Source: Salvator merianae (Eukaryota > Chordata > Lepidosauria > Squamata > Teiidae). From it: 64,000 nt of DNA. The DNA lies in NCBI GenBank assembly GCA_003586115.2, contig QVOM02000042.1:32578855-32642854 (forward strand). The letters are read 5' to 3'. Position numbers and translations under genes: made by a program. Below the pieces are notes generated by a model. It was not told the origin of the DNA. It did no database searches and saw nothing but the letters and a program-made list of their open reading frames with translations. This document shows, one piece after another, positions 25,182 through 35,075 of the stretch (its first letter is position 1; each line of letters begins with the position of its first letter).

Positions 25182-25245
<64 letters not shown>
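25180..25245. repeat. (AAAG)n microsatellite
   Basis: About sixteen perfect tetranucleotide units. It directly follows GGCTGCATCC (25151-25160), the same terminal motif as the foldback MITE at 10439-10798. Confidence 0.97.
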
Positions 25246-25483
25246 GCTTATAGGTAATAGCTGCTTGTTCTGCCTGTTATGTGGTTTTCTAGCATGACCT
25301 CAGTTAATTTTGAATTTGGAGGCAATGAACATACAGAGGTTTGTTGGATAAAAGGCCTTTATTCTAACATAGCAATAAGAAAAAAACAGATTAAAAATAC
25401 AACACAAGCATTTGTTTCAAGAAATTATGGGAGATTCAAGAAAACAAACTGTACAATCTGGCATTACTTCTGCCAGTCAGGAA

Positions 25484-26313
25484 CAGTGGCGTAGCGAGCC
25501 GCTTTGCCACCCGGGGCGACTAGCCATTTTGACGCCCGGGGCTAGGGGCGGGGCCAGCGACTGCGCTTGCGTGTGGGCGGGGCCGGCGACTGCGCATGCG
25601 TGTGGGTGGGGCCAGCGACTGCGCATGCGTGTGGGCGGTGCCAGCGAGCGCGCATGCCCCGCTCCTCGCCCAGGCCCGCGCTCCTCGCCCCGGCCCGCCC
25701 GGCGGCGGCCTCGCCCCTCGCCCCAGCCCGCCCGGCGGGAGTCGCGCTCGTCGCCCCGGCCCGCCCGGCGGGAGTCGCNNNNNNNNNNNNNNNNNNNNNN
25801 NNNNNNNNNNNNNNNNNNNNNNNNNNNNNNNNNNNNNNNNNNNNNNNNNNNNNNNNNNNNNNNNNNNNNNNNNNNNNNNNNNNNNNNNNNNNNNNNNNNN
25901 NNNNNNNNNNNNNNNNNNNNNNNNNNNNNNNNNNNNNNNNNNNNNNNNNNNNNNNNNNNNNNNNNNNNNNNNNNNNNNNNNNNNNNNNNNNNNNNNNNNN
26001 NNNNNNNNNNNNNNNNNNNNNNNNNNNNNNNNNNNNNNNNNNNNNNNNNNNNNNNNNNCACTCGCTGGCTCTGCCCACACACACGCTGGCAGGCCGGGCG
26101 ATGAAGCGACGAGCACATCCGCCGGCGCGCGGGCCAGGGCGACAAGCCGACGAGCGCGGACGCCGCCCGGCGGGCTGCCGACGAGCGCGGACGCCGCCCG
26201 GCGGGCCGCCGACGAGCGCGGACGCCGCCCGGGGCGATGAGCGCGCGCCCGCCCCGGACAACGCGCCACCCGGGGCGCTCCGCCCCCCCCGCACCACCCT
26301 CGCTACGCCAGTG
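25484..26313. mobile_element. GC-rich hAT MITE with perfect 8-bp TSD
   Basis: It starts CAGTGGCGTAGCGAG, ends CTCGCTACGCCAGTG, and is flanked on both sides by GTCAGGAA (25476-25483 and 26314-26321), an exact 8-bp target duplication as in hAT elements. The interior is extremely GC- and CpG-rich. It holds short tandem arrays: four units of about 29 bp around TGCGCATGCGTGTGGG at the left, and three 31-bp units around GACGAGCGCGGACGCCGCCC at the right. A 280-base gap interrupts it, so its true length is unknown. Long reading frames here are GC artefacts running through the gap. Confidence 0.85.
25779..26058. other. Assembly gap (280 N)
   Basis: A run of 280 undetermined bases inside the GC-rich hAT element. 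The flanking short tandem repeats are the likely reason the assembly failed. Nothing can be inferred about its content. Confidence 0.99.
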
Positions 26314-26543
26314 GTCAGGAACCTCTGAGAACGAAGGTGGGTGCACCCCCTTCTGGCCACTGGCATACAGCACTTCCTGGACAGGTTTGTGTTGAGGTTC
26401 AAATTTGTAGGACCAGAGATAGATCCTGGATATAATCAATTGCAACTGTTTACTAAAAAAAATATAACATAAGCTGCTACCTTATCCCTGCCAAGAACAT
26501 GGAGGATGCATTGAGCAACATTAGATAAGATAGTATCATTTCA

Positions 26544-26799
26544 GGGCAATTCTGCACTGATAAAGATACCAGACCAGCAGGCTTACTAGCAGTCTCCCTT
26601 CTGTACCCTACTGTGGTCTAAGAGGGGCCCCAAGTAGATCCTCCCCTAGACCGTATCAGCATGCAGAAGGGAGGCTTCACATGCTGCACGTATACTAAAA
26701 TTGGAACAATATAGAGAAGATTAGCATGGCCCCTGCGCAAGAATGACCGTACTATAAGAACAATTATTCTGTTCTATGGTGGAAAGTGCAAAAAAGCCC
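26544..26799. mobile_element. Chimeric Harbinger-like MITE carrying U6 sequence
   Basis: The left 142 bp (26544-26685) matches family G (compare 32712-32752 plus 34047-34192), starting GGGCAATTCTGCAC. Then come 62 bp of U6 snRNA sequence. The right 52 bp (26748-26799) matches the family E right end: a hairpin around AGAACAATTATTCTGTTCT, then GTGCAAAAAAGCCC. The outer ends still form an inverted pair, with flanks TCA/ACA (2/3). The two ends therefore come from different MITE families, with a captured RNA fragment at the join. Recombination between MITEs or a template switch could explain it. Confidence 0.65.
26686..26747 (+). pseudogene. U6 snRNA fragment
   Basis: Matches vertebrate U6 spliceosomal RNA nucleotides 16-77 with no gaps and four differences by my count. 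It spans TATACTAAAATTGGAAC, the ACAGAGA-box region (here TAGAGAAGATTAGCATGG) and CCCTGCGCAAG. U6 nucleotides 1-15 and everything after 77 are missing, including the 3' half of the internal stem-loop. No proximal element, TATA box or T-run terminator is present, so it is not an expressed U6 gene. Its edges meet the two MITE pieces exactly. Confidence 0.9.
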
Positions 26800-27745
26800 A
26801 CAGTCTCTGAAAATAATAAACATGCCTTTGCAAGGAGTTTTAATGAAAAGGAAGTTGGAGAAAATTGAGGCTTTTGAATATCCTCACAAAAATTGGTAGC
26901 TCCACATGTAATTTAAAACCCATGATTCTCCCATAATTCTTGGAATTCTCAATATAGTCCCTAGATATCGAGGCAATATCCTGAATCACTGGTATTACAG
27001 AAAATACTACAGTGCTGGAATATTCTTTAATATTGAGTTTGAATCACTGGACAAATAATAGTGAGAAAGATCAACAAGAACAGTGAGAAGTGAGGCATGT
27101 ATATCAGCAAGCAGGAACATCTTCCAGAAATGTGAGAAGCTACTTTGATAACCTGATTATCCAGTCACACAGCTGTCCATTTCCACAGTGCCACTTGTTT
27201 CCCTGTCTCTCAATACTTGACACCTCATTGCACACAACTCTTTGACAGGTTGAAGGGTGACTCTAAATTCTCAGGTGCCAGTGAACATGGGACAACATGA
27301 ATACGTGCAGAAATTTTGGATCTGCTTCACATTTGGGTCAAGGAAAAGGTTCAGAGTGAACTACATTAGAGCCATGGAAATATTGACATTTTTGTTTGTA
27401 TGTCAGAAGAAATGAAGAAAAGAAGCATAAGCATTCCCCTGAGGAATGCAGATCAAATAAAAAGCAAGCAAGCAAGGAAGGAAGCAAGCAAGCATTGTAG
27501 TAGCCAAGCATGCCTTCAGTTATTTTCTGGGTGAGGAAGAAAAACTGCCCAAATAAAATTAAAAATGGAACCATGGCAAGTGTTCATAACAACCACCATG
27601 GTCTGCCAGCCAGTATATTGTACAATCAATGAATCACTTAATCAATAAAGCAATTAGATGTACTAGGAATGGCAGAATAGAAAGAAGAAAGAGGAGGAGG
27701 AAAGGAGTGAATTGAGGATTATTCTAAGGTGGATTGAGGTGTTTG
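26800..27745. other. Unassigned sequence
   Basis: No gene was recognised. AAGC/AAGG-rich simple sequence lies at about 27464-27494, and a GA-rich patch at about 27676-27705. Confidence 0.5.
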
Positions 27746-27848
27746 TATAGTGGCAGTATGGAGGCCCAGAGGCCCCATGAACAGCCATGGCATGCTTTGC
27801 ACGAGGCGCAAACACCCAGACTTAAAGCCAGCAGCTGCTGCTGGTAGT
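27746..27848. mobile_element. Half copy of the foldback MITE
   Basis: About 100 bp matching the right half of the 10439-10798 element: GTATGGAGGCCC.GAGGCCCC, then AACAGC.ATGGC.TGC, a CACCCAGACTTAAAG segment and GCAGCTGCTG. The outer terminus and the other arm are absent. Confidence 0.6.
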
Positions 27849-28164
27849 GGCTAACCAATTGTTAACAATCTTGGGAGCAGACAGAATGGGACAGGTCAAA
27901 GTGCGGAGAGGTGGAAAAGCAATCCTAAAATGTTACTGTTACACAGCGTGGTATAAAATAAAATTGGGTGTGTGGCATCTATTTGGATGGACAAGGTTAA
28001 TTCTGGAAGTGCTTTTTCCTAGATTTTCAAAAAATAGAGATCTAGGTAAGCAATCTCTGGAGGCACCCGAAACCTCCGGGTGATTAGCACATATACTACT
28101 ACCTTCTGAGACAAGTAAATAAACCCTTTTTTCCCCTTCAAGACCTCTTGTAGATGGTCTCCCT

Positions 28165-28613
28165 GGGCATGTTCGCCCTTAGTGAGTGGAACGTTCCAAG
28201 TCACTCACTGGAACAGAGTATTCACACTTGCAAACAGCTCCAGCTGGCTGGAAACTTACCGAAGCCCACCAGAAGCGTGTCTGAAGGTCACCAGCTGTGG
28301 TCACCAAAATTGTAGTCTTCAAGCTGACTAGCACAATCAGGTGCAGATTGGGAGTGGTGTATTCACACCACTTCCTGGATTGGAATGGCAATGGGGCAGG
28401 GACTGTGCGGCCACACAAGTACAGTCTGACAATTTGAACCCAGCTCTCGCTAGGTTCGAGGACACAGATACCGAGTTAGTGCACTCCCATTCACAGCTGG
28501 CCGGGTCGAAGAGCATTCCAGCACTGACAAGGGGGAACACTCCTCACCGTACCCGATCCTGAACAGCCCAAACCATCCTAGTTAGAACGTTCTACAGTCG
28601 TGTGAACAGGCCC
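28165..28613 (-). mobile_element. Harbinger-like MITE, family A, copy 2
   Basis: 449 bp in the inverse orientation to copy 1. It begins GGGCATGTTCGCCCTTAGTGAG and ends GTGTGAACAGGCCC. The GGTCACCAAAATTGTAGTC segment near the left is the inverse of copy 1's right-hand segment, and the GATCCTGAACAGCCC..ACCATCCTAG segment near the right corresponds to its left region. Flanks are CCT/CTT (2/3). It retains several CpGs. Confidence 0.75.
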
Positions 28614-29057
28614 CTTCACTGCTTCCATTAGTTAAACATTTTATAAGGGATTCCAAAGAAAATGTCTCAAACAAAGCTTCAAATGTGTTTGAGAGAGCAA
28701 AAGAGTACAGGATACTTGCTTGTCCATCAGGCAGTGAAATCCTTCACTCTTTTGGATCCTTCAGAGATCATTGGTACTTAGGGATAGTTCTCAGATGTTG
28801 CTTCTTGTTATTGGTAATATTTGTGTAACATGGAAAGAAAGAAATATGAAATGATGTTCTTGAAGTGTAAAAGAAGATAGTTGTCCTTTTAAAGAAAATA
28901 ATGGCAACAGAAATAAAGGGCGAGGCCAGGCACAAATCAGAGTTCACAAAAGTTGCTGCTGTTTTGCTGCAATGTTCCCTCCCTCCATTATATATAAGGG
29001 ATGCATAAGAATGATCACATTCATTGATGGGTTATATTGAATTGGAATTAACAGAAA
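28614..29057. other. Unassigned sequence
   Basis: Nothing recognised. Confidence 0.5.
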
Positions 29058-29374
29058 CAGGAATGTGCACAAAAAAAAAATCATTTTCAAACGAAAATCT
29101 CTATTTTTTTCTTCATCAGCAAATTTTATTACTGAAAAATGCATTTTTCATATTCGTTTCATATTTTTACAATGTTTTCCCATTGAAAATGTCATTGAGA
29201 ATGCGATTTTCATGGTTTAAATACATCAAAAATGCAAAAAAATGACAAATTTCATTTTTGCAAAAGAATAGACTTTTTTGTTTTCAACTGAAAACTGCAA
29301 ATTTGATGCGAAAATTTGTGAAAATGAAATTTTATACGAATTTTTGAATGTGAATTGAAATTTGCACATCCCTA
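29058..29374. mobile_element. Probable hAT MITE, AT-rich interior
   Basis: It begins CAGGAATGTGCACAAA and ends TTTGCACATCCCTA, an inverted pair of the same ..GATGTGCA type as the other hAT MITEs here. The interior is full of inverted AAAATTT, GAAAAT and TTTTCGTT-type motifs. No target duplication was convincing. Confidence 0.6.
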
Positions 29375-30404
29375 AATAAAACAAACAAAACCTTTCCCAT
29401 CCCTCTTTATTCCAGTCATCTTGAACAAGATTTGGGGGAAATATTTATTTAGTAACAGAATCTATAGTTCATTTACAGATTTAACTTCTTTTCATATAGA
29501 AGTAACACAAGCCTGCATTTGGCTTTAATATTTGGCACTTGAAGCCTAGAGAAAGCCAAGAATGAATCCACACAGCAACTACTTTGCTGTTACCATCCTC
29601 AATTAAAACTCTGTAGAACTCTGATAACATATAAAAGTCAATAAGACAAGATGTGAAAAGAAAGGATGTCCGATACTGCAAGTGGACTGCAGCCCAGAAG
29701 AACTCAGATCTATGTTAGCAATCACTCCCCATTTGATGGTGAGCAGATTTGTTGATTTTAGTCCATAAAAATTCTGGAATCTTTAATTAATTTAGATTCT
29801 GGGATCCTTTTTAACATTACAGAACATATCCCAAACACAAAAACGTGGCATGGAAACTTTAGTTCGAAAGATGAATCCGTAATGATACAACCTTCTGTTA
29901 TGACAGTCTGTGGAAAGACCTTATTACCAATCTTGTTAATAGAAAATCTAATTATTTTCCATTAGCACAATGGGAGGGCAAGGAGAGACCTTTCCAAAAA
30001 CAAAGCTTGATCTTGATTGCCTCAGTATGCTGTTGTCTAAATATACGATTTCCTGTAGACCATCTGTGTTGGTTTCTAATACGCAAGGAAGCTTGACTAT
30101 TTCATCAGTAGCACTGGAGATTGTACTGAACAGATATGGAAGTATTTACTCAGTCAAATGGAAGGCTGACTCTGTGCTGCACTGTTACGGTGCATTGAGT
30201 GCACACTGAGGGTACAAGTATGTGCTTGGCATGGTGTCTTTATTGCACACCCCAAACAGAGGAAGACAGCTCTTCCTCCCTTATGCCACTTCACTTTAGT
30301 TTGTCTCACATGCTGTGGTAGCCCCATTATTGCCACTGCTACTCAAAGCAGAGGTCCCTGTCTTCAAACCACCCACATCTTCCCTTTGAACCATGGATGT
30401 CTGC
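29375..30404. other. Unassigned AT-rich sequence
   Basis: No gene or repeat was recognised. Confidence 0.5.
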
Positions 30405-30439
30405 TTCAATATGGAGGGCAGGGGATGCCCTTCTCCCCA

Positions 30440-30660
30440 CCTGTCAAATGGCAGGAGGACTTTCTTTGCCACTATTTGACAGGCAAGGGAAACTTGCTCC
30501 CCCTGCAGGATTAGATGTCATTTTACAGCTCATTCGGTGGGGGTGTAGGAAACCATCCTCACAGCACAATCAACTGTAAAATGGCATCCAATCCTGTAGT
30601 GGAGAGCAAGCTTCCCTTGTCCATCAAATGAAGGTGAAGAAAGACCTGCCACCATTTGAT
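30440..30660. repeat. Imperfect long palindrome, likely MITE
   Basis: The core arms are 30506-30528 and 30574-30596 (CAGGATT.GATG.CATTTTACAG type, about 21/23 pairing) around a 45-bp loop. Weaker pairing continues outward through GGCAAGGGAAACTTGCTC with GAGCAAGCTTCCCTTG and then a TTTGA/TCAAA block. The overall shape is that of a foldback MITE. No target duplication was found and the class is unknown. Confidence 0.55.
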
Positions 30661-31224
30661 AGAAGGCATTCAACTTAAATGAAAGCAAATTGCTTCCCTT
30701 TAAGGTGACAGTGGGAGGGGGCTTCCCCTCCCTATCTGAATTCAGCCAAAGATATTTAGAGAATGAAGTGGCTTAGATCAGCTATGTGACCAGATAAAGA
30801 AGAATTGCGTCACTGGATTTGATTTTGCCCACAGACCTTACCACTTTGATAAGTCCTGCTTTATTATATAGTGCCATGATGTTCATCTGATCTCAATATA
30901 ATATCTTTTGGCAGGTTTCACTTTGGGCAGTAAAAGTAAGCCTCAGTGTGGTCTAAAAAACAAGATGACTCTAAAATAGTCATGCAGTTAACACATATTA
31001 GTATAAATATCCACAAAAGGGAGAATGTTCTCAAAAGTAAGGCATTTAGGATTGTACAGCTCTGGTTTGGTTTTCTCAGCAAGTTCATTGGCTTCTTTCT
31101 TCTTTTCTTATCATGTATCTAGCTAAATTTTTAATTAGCAGGAAGAAGTCTGTATAGTTAATTCAGCCATGTCCTGCATAATACCTTCATGGGACTTTGA
31201 ATGTGCAGTGAGGGTGCAGTGCCT
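30661..31224. other. Unassigned sequence
   Basis: Nothing recognised. Confidence 0.5.
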
Positions 31225-31292
31225 TCATGGCATTGACCCTTCATTAAGCATTCAGTGTGGAGGAAGAGTTTTGTGTCTGCATAGACCTTGCG
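31225..31292 (-). repeat. Dispersed repeat 2, copy b (inverted)
   Basis: The reverse complement reads ATGCAGACACAAAACTCTTCC, then CACACTGAATGCTTAATGAA, collinear with 14290-14352 and 34985-35075. Confidence 0.55.
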
Positions 31293-32349
31293 CTCTTGCC
31301 AGTCATGCTGCCACAAGTGCCCTTATGATACTTTAGTAGTGGAGTGGTTTAAAGAACTCTCAGATGTCTTCAAACCATTCCTCTCCATTATCCATTCTGA
31401 ACATTGGTCTTCAGAACTGACAGCAAGGAGCAGAGATGTGCTGACAGCAGCTTCTATATTACAGATAGTGTTACAATGGCAGTCCTGTTCTATTACAGTG
31501 AAATGGGGGAGTCACTGTGGTTGTACCACTTCCCTACTTCCTGCCTCAGATATCACCCAGAGTATTCTAAGCTACAACCTAGCACTGATTTCTGAGAGCA
31601 ACTTCTCCTGAATATAATGAGACCAAGACTATCACTAGATGAGGCAGTGAAAGTGCTGATAACCTTTCTTGGGACATAGTGCACCAGCACATTGTTACTC
31701 TGCCACTGGAGGAGGGTTTCATAGTGATTTTATGGTTGCAAAGCACACTTCATGGCCATAAATGCAGCTCAGTACTCCATCATCAGTGTGTTGGTGAAGG
31801 GAATCCCACAGATGCCCAAACTGGCAAATTGGGGGAAAGCAATGTAGAAGTGCTAGGAGAGGGTATTTTTAATCTCCTCTCTTGTCCTTTTTATGTCTCC
31901 TTAATGGAGCACACACAGCTGCTGTATGCACCCGCTGAACCATATGGTTCTGGAGCAGGCACCTGCAATTTTTAACCCAGTCTGAAGGCAGTCTTACTTA
32001 GAGAAACATCCATAGGAGTGTGTTGTTAGTTACTTCTGCTGTTAGTTATTTCCTAATTATAAGGAACTGGGACCTTGTCTGGCCCACACGGGAACTGCTT
32101 TATAGCACTCCCCTGGAAGAGCACTCCTGGGTGAAGATTCTGTGCCTGGGAGAGGGCCAAGCATGGGACCATAAAGAGGCATGTACCTTGGTGAAGGAGA
32201 AGTGCTCCTCATTTTGCCAGGCAGTGACATGTGGACCCTAAGTCCCAGCACACTGGTAGCATTCTCTAGAAGGACATGCAGAAGGTGCCTAGGCATCCTT
32301 GAGTCTAAAATCCTGTTCAGTCACTGAAGTAGCTGAAAGAGCCTGAGCT
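31293..32349. other. Unassigned sequence
   Basis: No gene was recognised. The overlapping frames at 31288-31611 and 31679-31975 lack any domain feature. Confidence 0.5.
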
Positions 32350-32352
32350 ATT

Positions 32353-32532
32353 GGCCCTTTCTGCACTTGGCCTTATTGTGGATTATATCCCAGACTAGGG
32401 ACCTGCTATCCACATGCTAGTACAAACTATGAAAGGTCTTGCCCAGGGCCTACCATAGTCTGCACTAGCATGCAGATGGCAGGTCCCTATTCTGAGATAT
32501 AATCTGGAATAAGTCCAAGAGCAGAAAGGGCT
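32353..32532. mobile_element. Harbinger-like MITE, family F, 180 bp
   Basis: It begins GGCCCTTTCTGCACTTGG and ends with the inverse, GAGCAGAAAGGGCT. Flanking ATT (32350-32352 and 32533-32535) is an exact 3-bp target duplication. The arms continue inward (TTATTGTGGATTATATCCCAG with its inverse, then GGGACCTGC with GCAGGTCCC), so the whole element is nearly one palindrome. It is the same length, 180 bp, as 49480-49659 and 57473-57652. Confidence 0.85.
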
Positions 32533-32752
32533 ATTGTCTCTTATCCTAATCTATCTCACAGGCTTGTTATTAACATAAAATGTGAGTCTCCTTGAGCTCT
32601 TTTATAGAAAGACAGGGTACGAATGCCATAAATACCTTTTTTTAAAAAAAATAGTATCATGGCTTTATTGGCATGACAAAATGTCTATATTTAATACTCA
32701 TTGGAGACATTGGGTGATTCTGTACCAGCCAGTATACTGGACCAGTGAGTGT

Positions 32753-34046
32753 TAGGGGTGTGCACGAAGCTTCGTGGCATTCGATTTTCGATCAAATTTC
32801 GTGATTTCGTGCCCTTCGCATCAAATGCAAAGGGCAACAGAAATCACGAATTTGAATTGCTAAGGTCCCTCAATTTTTCGAAGCATTTCGGGACCTTCGC
32901 AATTTGCCGATGTCTCACCTCTCTAGGCTGTCAGCGCTGGCGCTGACAGCCTAGGGTGAATCAGCCAGCCAGCAGCGAGCAGAAGTGGAGAAAACTCAAT
33001 GGAAGGGAGGGATTCCCTTCCCGTTGATTTTCCTTCTCTTCCCCTCACTGACTCACCCTCCTAGGCTGTCAGCACGAGCGCTGACAGCAAAGGGGTGAAT
33101 CAGCCAGCCAGCAGCGAGGGGAAGAGAGGAAACTCAATGCGAAAAAAAGACCTTTGCGGCGAAAAGGTCTTTTTTTCGCGTTGAATTTTCCTTCTCTTCC
33201 CCTCGCTGACTCACCCCCCTAGGCTGTCAGCACGAGCGCTGACAGACTAGGGTGAATGAGGCAGCCAGCAGCCATCAGAAACGGAGCAATCAAGGCGAAG
33301 GGAAGACCTCTGCCTTGATTTCTCCGCTTCCGATGGCGCTCGCCTCTCTCTCATTCCCCCCCCCCAGTCTGTCATTACACTGACAGACTGGGGCGGGAGT
33401 GAGAGAGAGCGCTGTGCCATTGGAAACGGAGAAATCAAGGCAAAGGGAAGACCTTTGCCTTGATTTCTCCGCTTCCAATGGCGCTCGCCTCTCTCTCATT
33501 CGCCCCCCCAGTCTGCCATTACACTGACAGACTGGGGCGGGAGTGAGAGAGAGCGCTGTGCCATCGGAAACGGAGAAATCAAGGCAAAGGGAAGACCTTT
33601 GCCTTGATTTCACCGCTTCCAATGGCGCTCGCCTCTCTCTCATTCCCCCCCCCAGTCTGTCATTACACTGACAGACTGCGGCGGGAGTGAGAGAGAGCGC
33701 TGCGCTATCGGAAACGGAGAAATCAAGGCAAAGGGAAGACCTTTGCCTTGATTTCTCTGCTTCCAATGGCCCTCGCCTCTCTCTCATTCCCCCCCCCCCA
33801 GTCTGTCATTACACTGACAGACTGGGGGGGGGGAATGAGAGAGAGGCGAGTGCCATCCGAAGCAGAGAAATTAAGGCAAAGGTCTTCCCTTCGCCTTGAT
33901 TTCTCTGCTTCCATTCGCCGGGAAAATCTTCGCCGCAAAAACGAAGGGCTTCATTTTCGTGCATATTTTTTCACACGAAAACGAAGCCTAGGAGCTTCGC
34001 ATTGCTGCGAAGTGAAAAGGGAAAAGTGCCTTCGTGCACATCCCTA
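32753..34046 (+). mobile_element. hAT MITE with internal hairpin minisatellite, copy 1
   Basis: 1,294 bp. It starts TAGGGGTGTGCACGAAG and ends CTTCGTGCACATCCCTA. Flanks are GTGAGTGT (32745-32752) and ATGAGTGT (34047-34054), a 7/8 match of 8 bp. Subterminal regions are rich in TTCG/CGAA motifs. The left interior holds GCGCTGACAGC-type hairpins, each followed by a CAGCCAGCAGC block; the right interior holds the 144-bp array at 33279-33870. The element at 40802-41882 has the same termini and subterminal sequence in the opposite orientation. It codes for nothing: the overlapping frames on both strands only reflect the repeat period. Confidence 0.85.
33279..33870. repeat. 144-bp hairpin minisatellite
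   Basis: About four units with starts near 33279, 33424, 33568, 33712 and a decayed fifth near 33858, a period of 144-146 bp. Each unit carries two strong hairpins: AAATCAAGGCAAAGG with CCTTTGCCTTGATTT, and CCCAGTCTGTCA with TGACAGACTGGG. CTCTCTCTCATT with GAGTGAGAGAGAG gives additional pairing. The array is confined to the hAT element. Confidence 0.9.
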
Positions 34047-34201
34047 ATGAGTGTACTAGGAGTCTCCCTTCTGCATGCTGGAGCAGTCTAAGCGAGGCCC
34101 CACCGAGGTCTCCCTCAGACCACACTAGCATGATGAAGGAAGACTTCTACTATGCTTGCCGGTCTGGTATACCAGTCAGTGTAGAATCACCCTTTGACTA
34201 T

Positions 34202-34796
34202 GGACCTGTTTGCACTTGAGTGCTAGTGAGAATCTGGGTGCTCACTAGCACAGAGCATCTGCATTTTGCAGAGGTGCAAGTGTTCAGGAGTGTCTGCAGA
34301 TGCTCCTGAAGGCTCCAACCTGTGGACAACTAAATTGTTGTCCACAGCTATACCAGGAGTAGCTGAACTGCTCCTAATATGCAGTGTTTGCACCTACTTT
34401 CATGCGTGAACACAGCAGGCCACAGCACAGCAGGGCTGTAGCTGTGAAGTTATGCACTATATCCCTGGTCATCATGGTAGTAACCAGACATTTCCACAGC
34501 CACTGTCAAGGCAGGTGAGTGGCCAGGATTCACACTGCAAGTGCTAGAAGCCCAGTTCTGGGCCATTCCAGCCATTTCAGGCCCTTTCTGTAAAAGACCT
34601 TATTTTCAGATTATATTCCAGAACAGGAGCCTACTGGGCAGGGACTGCTGCAGTCTGCACCAGCATACAGATAGAAAGCTCCCACTCCAGGATCTAATTC
34701 AGAATAAGACCTGGGGCAGAAAGGCACCATGTGGTCTGTTCCATCTTAGAATGGGAAAATTATTCCATTCTTAGGTGGAAAAGTGCAAGAAGGACC
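34202..34796 (+). mobile_element. Harbinger-like MITE, family E, copy 1
   Basis: It begins GGACCTGTTTGCACTT and ends AAGTGCAAGAAGGACC. Flanks are TAT (34199-34201 and 34797-34799), an exact 3-bp duplication. Hairpins sit at both ends: GTGCTAGTGAG with CTCACTAGCAC about 17 bp in from the left, and TTAGAATGGGAAAATTATTCC with its inverse about 18 bp in from the right. A family F MITE is inserted at 34580-34728. Confidence 0.8.
34580..34728. mobile_element. Family F MITE nested in family E
   Basis: Begins GGCCCTTTCTGTAAAAG, then CTTATTTTCAGATTATATTCCAG and its inverse near the right end, finishing CAGAAAGGCACC. It is about 30 bp shorter than the 180-bp form. The left flank is TCA; the right flank has decayed. 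Confidence 0.7.
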
Positions 34797-34984
34797 TATG
34801 GCTTGGAAAACTGCCAACAAAATACTCTTTACTTTTAAACAGAAGAGCATCAAGACTGTAACTGGTCACTAAATTTGATAGAAGCTCAAACTTGACATAG
34901 TGTTTTAAAACTTGGACGTTTGATTTGGGGATTTTTGAAATTGTGCTCTATCCAATTCCTAAAAGAAGTGTTGAATGTTGACCA

Positions 34985-35075
34985 AGATTCACAGCAGAGA
35001 CCACACTCTTCCCCCATACCAAATGCTTAATGAGGGACAGGGCCATGCAGATACTGCCCCCTCATCATGCCTGCA
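34985..35075 (+). repeat. Dispersed repeat 2, copy c
   Basis: Contains GAGACCACACTCTTCCCCC, then AAATGCTTAATGAGGGACAG and CATGCAGAT. It is collinear with 14290-14352 and, inverted, 31225-31292. Confidence 0.5.

Larger units (their letters stand above)
32712..34192. mobile_element. Harbinger-like MITE, family G, split by a hAT insertion
   Basis: The outer parts 32712-32752 and 34047-34192 join into an element of about 180 bp beginning GGGTGATTCTGTAC and ending GTAGAATCACCC. The interior GGAGTCTCCCTTCTGCATGC...AGACCACACTAGCATG matches the left part of the U6 chimera at 26544. Flanks are ATT/TTT (2/3). The 1.3 kb hAT element at 32753-34046 sits inside, so the G copy is older than that hAT insertion. 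Confidence 0.75.

Noticed and set aside
25412..26445. Proline/arginine-rich proteins of 200-320 residues
   Set aside because: They run through 280 Ns and exist in several frames at once because the DNA is GC-rich; the sequence is a hAT MITE with exact target duplications.
26686..26747. Functional U6 snRNA gene
   Set aside because: Both ends are missing, there is no polymerase III terminator or upstream promoter, and the edges join transposon sequence.
33290..34047. RERRAPLEAEKSRQRSSLCLDFS-type repeat proteins on both strands
   Set aside because: The 144-bp array is a multiple of three, so any frame repeats. Both strands give similar peptides because each unit is palindromic.
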